Assembly (NCBI RefSeq): GCF_016086655.4
Contig: NC_052135.2
Coordinates: 17,326,363-17,390,362 of the forward strand
Reading direction: 5' to 3'
Origin: Lepeophtheirus salmonis
Taxonomy: Eukaryota > Arthropoda > Copepoda > Siphonostomatoida > Caligidae
DNA: 64,000 bases
Shown here: positions 60,262 through 64,000 of the stretch, piece after piece
How positions within the stretch are numbered: position 1 is the first letter of the stretch
Layout of the letters: every line of letters begins with the position of its first letter
The notes under the pieces: generated by a model
Told to the model about the DNA's origin: nothing
The model's database searches: none
What the model saw: only the letters and a program-made list of their open reading frames with translations
Made by a program: the position numbers and the translations under genes

Positions 60262-62385
60262 AACTAATGTTGGGCTGCAGTCTGAAAATCCTAGATTCTA
60301 ATTTGGACCTTAAAAATAATTTGATATTTAACCCCCGTCTATGTATAAGAAATTTTTTGTCTCCTATAAAAATTCCCCAGTTTTAATCTTTACAAAAATA
60401 CGGTTATCCACGAATATTCTGGATAGTATACTACAGCTATATTGTATTAGCTTCTATTTGGTTATTAGTTATCTATCAACCAAGGTAGACTTAAATACTC
60501 TAAATATATATGGCCTCAAAAGGCATCTTTTTCTCCCCTCTCGAAAAAATACTTGAATCGTCATGCATTTCAATTGCATTGTGATACATATGTATATTTT
60601 TACACATGAGAATTTCATGATATTTAAGGAATGTCCTCACTAGGATGAAAGTGATGGATGGGCTTCGAAACCAGAGTAGACAAAAGTGTCTACAATGCTT
60701 TCGCTAATGCATCATTGACTCTGAGGTATTCATAAATGTATGTTATTTATATATATCAGAATAAATTGTAAGTATATTTTTTTCCATTTAATATTTGTAT
60801 TTATAAATTTTACTTTGGTTTATTTTTCTTCAAGTCATGGGTTTTAATCACCTCAGTTTCTCCACGTGCCACCTCAGATCTGAGACTTGATGCCATGGAA
60901 GACCAACAATGATGAATGTATTGCAAAAAAATAATAAACACAGACAAAATTGATTCCAATCTCTTGTGTACATAAAAAGTTATTAAAACATTATTATTAT
61001 ATGAAGGAAAATACAGGTCCCTTACACTGATGATGAGTGGTGACCATTTACTTCTGCTGCTGATGGCAAGGGGGTGAGCAGCTGGTGAAGTTAGTTGATA
61101 TTTATTATGTATGTATAGGAGAGGTACTGGTGCTCTGTCATGAATATTTATCTGATTTCACTCTGTTTGTTTTTTAGAAGAAGAACCTTTTGTTGTTTGA
61201 TCATACTTTTGTTATCATTAACTTCGAAACTTGGTTGCTCCTGTATATGTATGATGAATGAATAAAGAACCATGGTCAAACTTGTGCATAAAAATAAATA
61301 AACCATCTTTTTATAAAAATTGATATTTTCTGCAAAATAAGATGTAAACAGGACTTATTCATCCTTCATTTTCTATATATACTTACATGCACTTAAAGAG
61401 TAGCAGATGACAATAAAAGAAGAGTGTGTCTTGACTGAATGAAGCCAGACTTTACTTATATTAGAACGGAATTGTATATTTATATATATGAATAAAAGTA
61501 GTCAAACAATAGAGCTTAGAGGCAAAAGTGCATTTGAGGGGTTGACGGATTAAAGTCTCGGATTGTTTGTGTTATAGTATTGCTATAATCGTCACTCTAC
61601 AGCATAACGTCTAATTCCATTGAAAGTTTGTTAATTTAAAAAAAATACTTATGTTCACAATTAGACTAGAATGATTCAACCATGTGGAAAAATAAATATA
61701 GAACATCTACATGTAATAATTGAAACAAATGAATATTTTATATTTAATGAAGTAAATAAACAATTTAGGCTTGTTTTAGCCTTAATTGTGAATATACAAA
61801 ATCGTTCACACCCCTATTATCTACCCGTAAATAACGTCCTATATTATAAAATTATCACAAATATTATATTAAAGTACCTAGGTCAGGTTAACAATTGAAC
61901 TCATTCAGTAAAAGCTCAAGTACATATCCTTGACCCACAATAGTATTTTCTTAATGTTTTTAATTAATAAATTTTCATTTGAACAATTTGGACTGATATT
62001 TCATTCCAGACCGCGATTTTAGACCTGGATACCGAAATATAATCGTTTTCAAATGGTAGAACAATTTTTTAGTCCTAATATATAGACCAACTTTTTTTTC
62101 GATCTAAATCGATTTAAAAGTTGAGCAAATAAGATGTATCCATCACATTTAACTTGATATGCCATTATTGTACCGATGTTTACAATTTTGAAACACACAT
62201 TACGTCATCAAGAACTTATCTATAATTATAAATGGTACCAATTTTTGTAAGACCGATTCTGACTAAATTTTTCTTTTGAACCAATCTAGACCATTTTCTT
62301 TTCTTTTTGATAACGGTCCAGACCAAGCTTATTTTCAAGAACGAATTAGAATCTAGGATTTTCAGACCGAAACCTAAGACTAGTT
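60262..62385. repeat. Inverted repeat pair about 2.1 kb apart
   Basis: GTCTGAAAATCCTAGATTCT, extended to 24 bases (60280-60303), is exactly inverted at 62344-62367. Weaker similarity extends outward about 15 bases on each side. The inner flank of the right end (61990-62340) is rich in AGACC/GGTCT motifs, as is the element at 21265-21725. Either the pair bounds one 2.1-kb element, or two separate copies of the same small family lie head to head. No coding region is seen between them. Confidence 0.5.
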
Positions 62386-62710
62386 TTTATCTGAAGAATT
62401 CTTCTGGAAATTTGGACGAACATTATTCAAACTTATAAAAAATATTAATTAAGTTTCTTTCTAAAGCTACACTATGAATTTTTATATTTCCTTTCTGAAA
62501 ATATAAAACGCGGATCAAGAAATTTTCTAAACTTTTTTCTCTTTTTTGTGTCACGTTTATCAGTTTTAGAAAATAACTTAATTAATGTTTTTATAGACTA
62601 ACAAATTATCTATCAAAATTATTTTATGCAAAATGACTAAAAATGTCTTCTTAGCATTAATAGTTACTAACGAAAGACTTTTTGTCTTTTTTCATAATTT
62701 GATCGAGATG

Positions 62711-62800
62711 TGCGACCTAAAGTTGACTTCGTGGGACAATGCAATTTTACATTGGTGCGACCTAAAGTTGACTTCGTGGGACAATGCAATTTTACATTGG
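62711..62800. repeat. Perfect 45-bp tandem duplication
   Basis: Units 62711-62755 and 62756-62800 are identical. Each starts TGCGACCTAAAGTTGACTTC and ends CAATTTTACATTGG. The 45-base period is a multiple of three, so a minus-strand open frame (62667-62858) shows the same 15 residues twice, but nothing else supports coding. Imperfect inverted sequence flanks it: TTTTTTCATAATTTGATCGA before, and the inverse-like TCATAATCAAAATTCGAAAA after. Confidence 0.9.
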
Positions 62801-62907
62801 TAATTGTAGCAACTTTTCCGCACGACTCATAATCAAAATTCGAAAAAAGCGCACACACTATTCCCCAACCTCAAATCCTATTTACCATGGAATGTACCAT
62901 CGTTCTA

Positions 62908-62930
62908 TTTTTTTTTTTTTTTTTTTTTTT
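62908..62930. repeat. Homopolymer run of 23 T
   Basis: An uninterrupted T run, one of several in the window. Confidence 0.9.
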
Positions 62931-64000
62931 GTTTCATTTACATCCAAATGAATCTTGGCTCAATGCCTGCATACAAGTTATACTTTTGTAATGTTATTTG
63001 AAGTCCTTACTCTATTGATTTTTTACCCTCCCTTTGCGTAAGATGACCTTGTATTAAAAGACCCCCTCATAAATCCATCAGTTGTAAAAGAAATTAAAAG
63101 AAATTCAAATTTAATTTCGTTAATTGGAAAACTCAATTGTTATTCGACGAACCATCTATTTTATTTCCCTTATTCTATTCACTCTATCAAAACTCTCTCT
63201 ATATAAACATAATAATAGTCATGGATAGGTACACAAGTACTTCCCGACCTTCAAAACCCACCATTTGTCCCTCAATTTTAAAAATACGTTTCCCATCATA
63301 AAAATTCTTTTTTTTTTGTTTAACCCTACAGAAACAATCAAAATTAGAGTTAAACTCTAATATTAACCACACAGTTATTGACTCTAAAAAAACAGGAGGA
63401 AGGAATGAAGGATAGCTTTGAGGTCATTGCCTTACATACAAGAATGTTGCACATGGGAAGTCTTAAAAACTACGTATTTGGTTTGTTCAATACTCTTTTG
63501 ATGTAATAGTAAGTAATGGATGATTTATTTACAAAAAGGAACAAAAGTTAAAGATGAAATAAGTTTGTCAAATTGTAAAATGATAAAAAATAAATTGTAG
63601 GTATAGCGTGTGAATTATCCTTGAGAGCAGACATAGAGAAATTAATCATATATACTGATGTACATAGGTGTATACAACACCTCAATAGGTAGTGGAATGA
63701 AATTGAAAGTTTTATTGAATTATGAGTTGATTTTGTAGGTCATGAGGATACATCACGCAAGGACGAAGGGATCTCTCAATAATATCTAGGTTCATGAACA
63801 ATATAATATTTAATATAGCCATATAAAGCATGCTGTTAAAGGTTGCGTAAAGAAGAGTTTTACAACTTTAGATAATATAAAGTTTTCATATCACATCAGC
63901 ACTGTTGATGGCGTCTATTTGGGGGCAAAAATACATATTATCAGTAAGGGCAGTGGAGATTGGGAACTATTTCTGTGTACTTTATTATTTTCAATCCAGA
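62931..64000. other. Intergenic, nothing recognised
   Basis: No gene, RNA or defined repeat could be supported to the window end. Confidence 0.5.

Noticed and set aside
62667..62858. Minus-strand open frame with a repeated 15-residue unit
   Set aside because: The repetition follows from the 45-bp DNA duplication. Nothing else suggests coding.
1..64000. CRISPR arrays, prokaryotic operons, phage or organelle DNA
   Set aside because: No regularly spaced short repeats with unique spacers, no ribosome-binding-site-led gene strings and no organelle protein motifs were seen. The gene structure is that of an animal nuclear genome.

Overview
This is a eukaryotic, very AT-rich window, almost certainly from an animal nuclear genome. 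Three things point that way. A D-type cyclin gene is interrupted by two short GT-AG introns of 76 and 74 nt. There is an intact nuclear tRNA-Ser. Remnants of Tc1/mariner and hAT-like DNA transposons are scattered throughout. The transposase fragments and the style of the repeats recall caligid copepods such as salmon lice. That host assignment comes from family resemblance, not from a database search.

Only two conventional genes can be supported. One is tRNA-Ser(UGA) on the minus strand at 17349-17430. The other is a complete three-exon cyclin D gene on the plus strand, with coding exons 53729-54196, 54273-54563 and 54638-54850, encoding 323 residues. The cyclin keeps the D-type cyclin box and the C-terminal Thr-Pro degron. 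It departs from the family at the N-terminal Rb-binding motif, where LxAxE stands in place of LxCxE, and in the LDRFL motif, where Gly replaces Arg. Other open frames of 60-115 codons are mostly chance frames in low-complexity DNA or pieces of decayed transposons.

The rest of the window is intergenic sequence built largely from transposon debris. (1) Two internally deleted Tc1/mariner copies have both ends preserved: 10395-11176 and 41620-42235, each flanked by TA. Other transposase fragments lie near 14224-14686 and 46880-47090. (2) A dispersed family has GC-rich ends like CAGGGGCGTCCGCAGG and a low-complexity interior built from a degenerate A/T motif. Complete or partial copies lie at about 0.87-1.45, 5.4-5.7, 12.2-12.8, 24.8-25.3, 33.5-33.8, 35.06, 43.1-44.0, 48.3-48.7 and 55.9-56.2 kb. 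(3) An hAT-like element at 32024-32562 carries the same kind of A/T interior between unrelated ends. (4) Several other dispersed repeat families, foldbacks and tandem repeats are present, including a T-rich degenerate satellite at 30.4-31.3 kb, a GC-richer tandem repeat at 49.4-49.6 kb and a perfect 45-bp duplication at 62711-62800.

I saw no operon, CRISPR array, phage, plasmid or prokaryotic system, and nothing that I would call a new multi-gene system. The most interesting points are the two cyclin D motif changes and the AT-minisatellite transposon family. All comparisons were made by eye, so repeat boundaries are approximate unless a terminal repeat or target duplication is stated.
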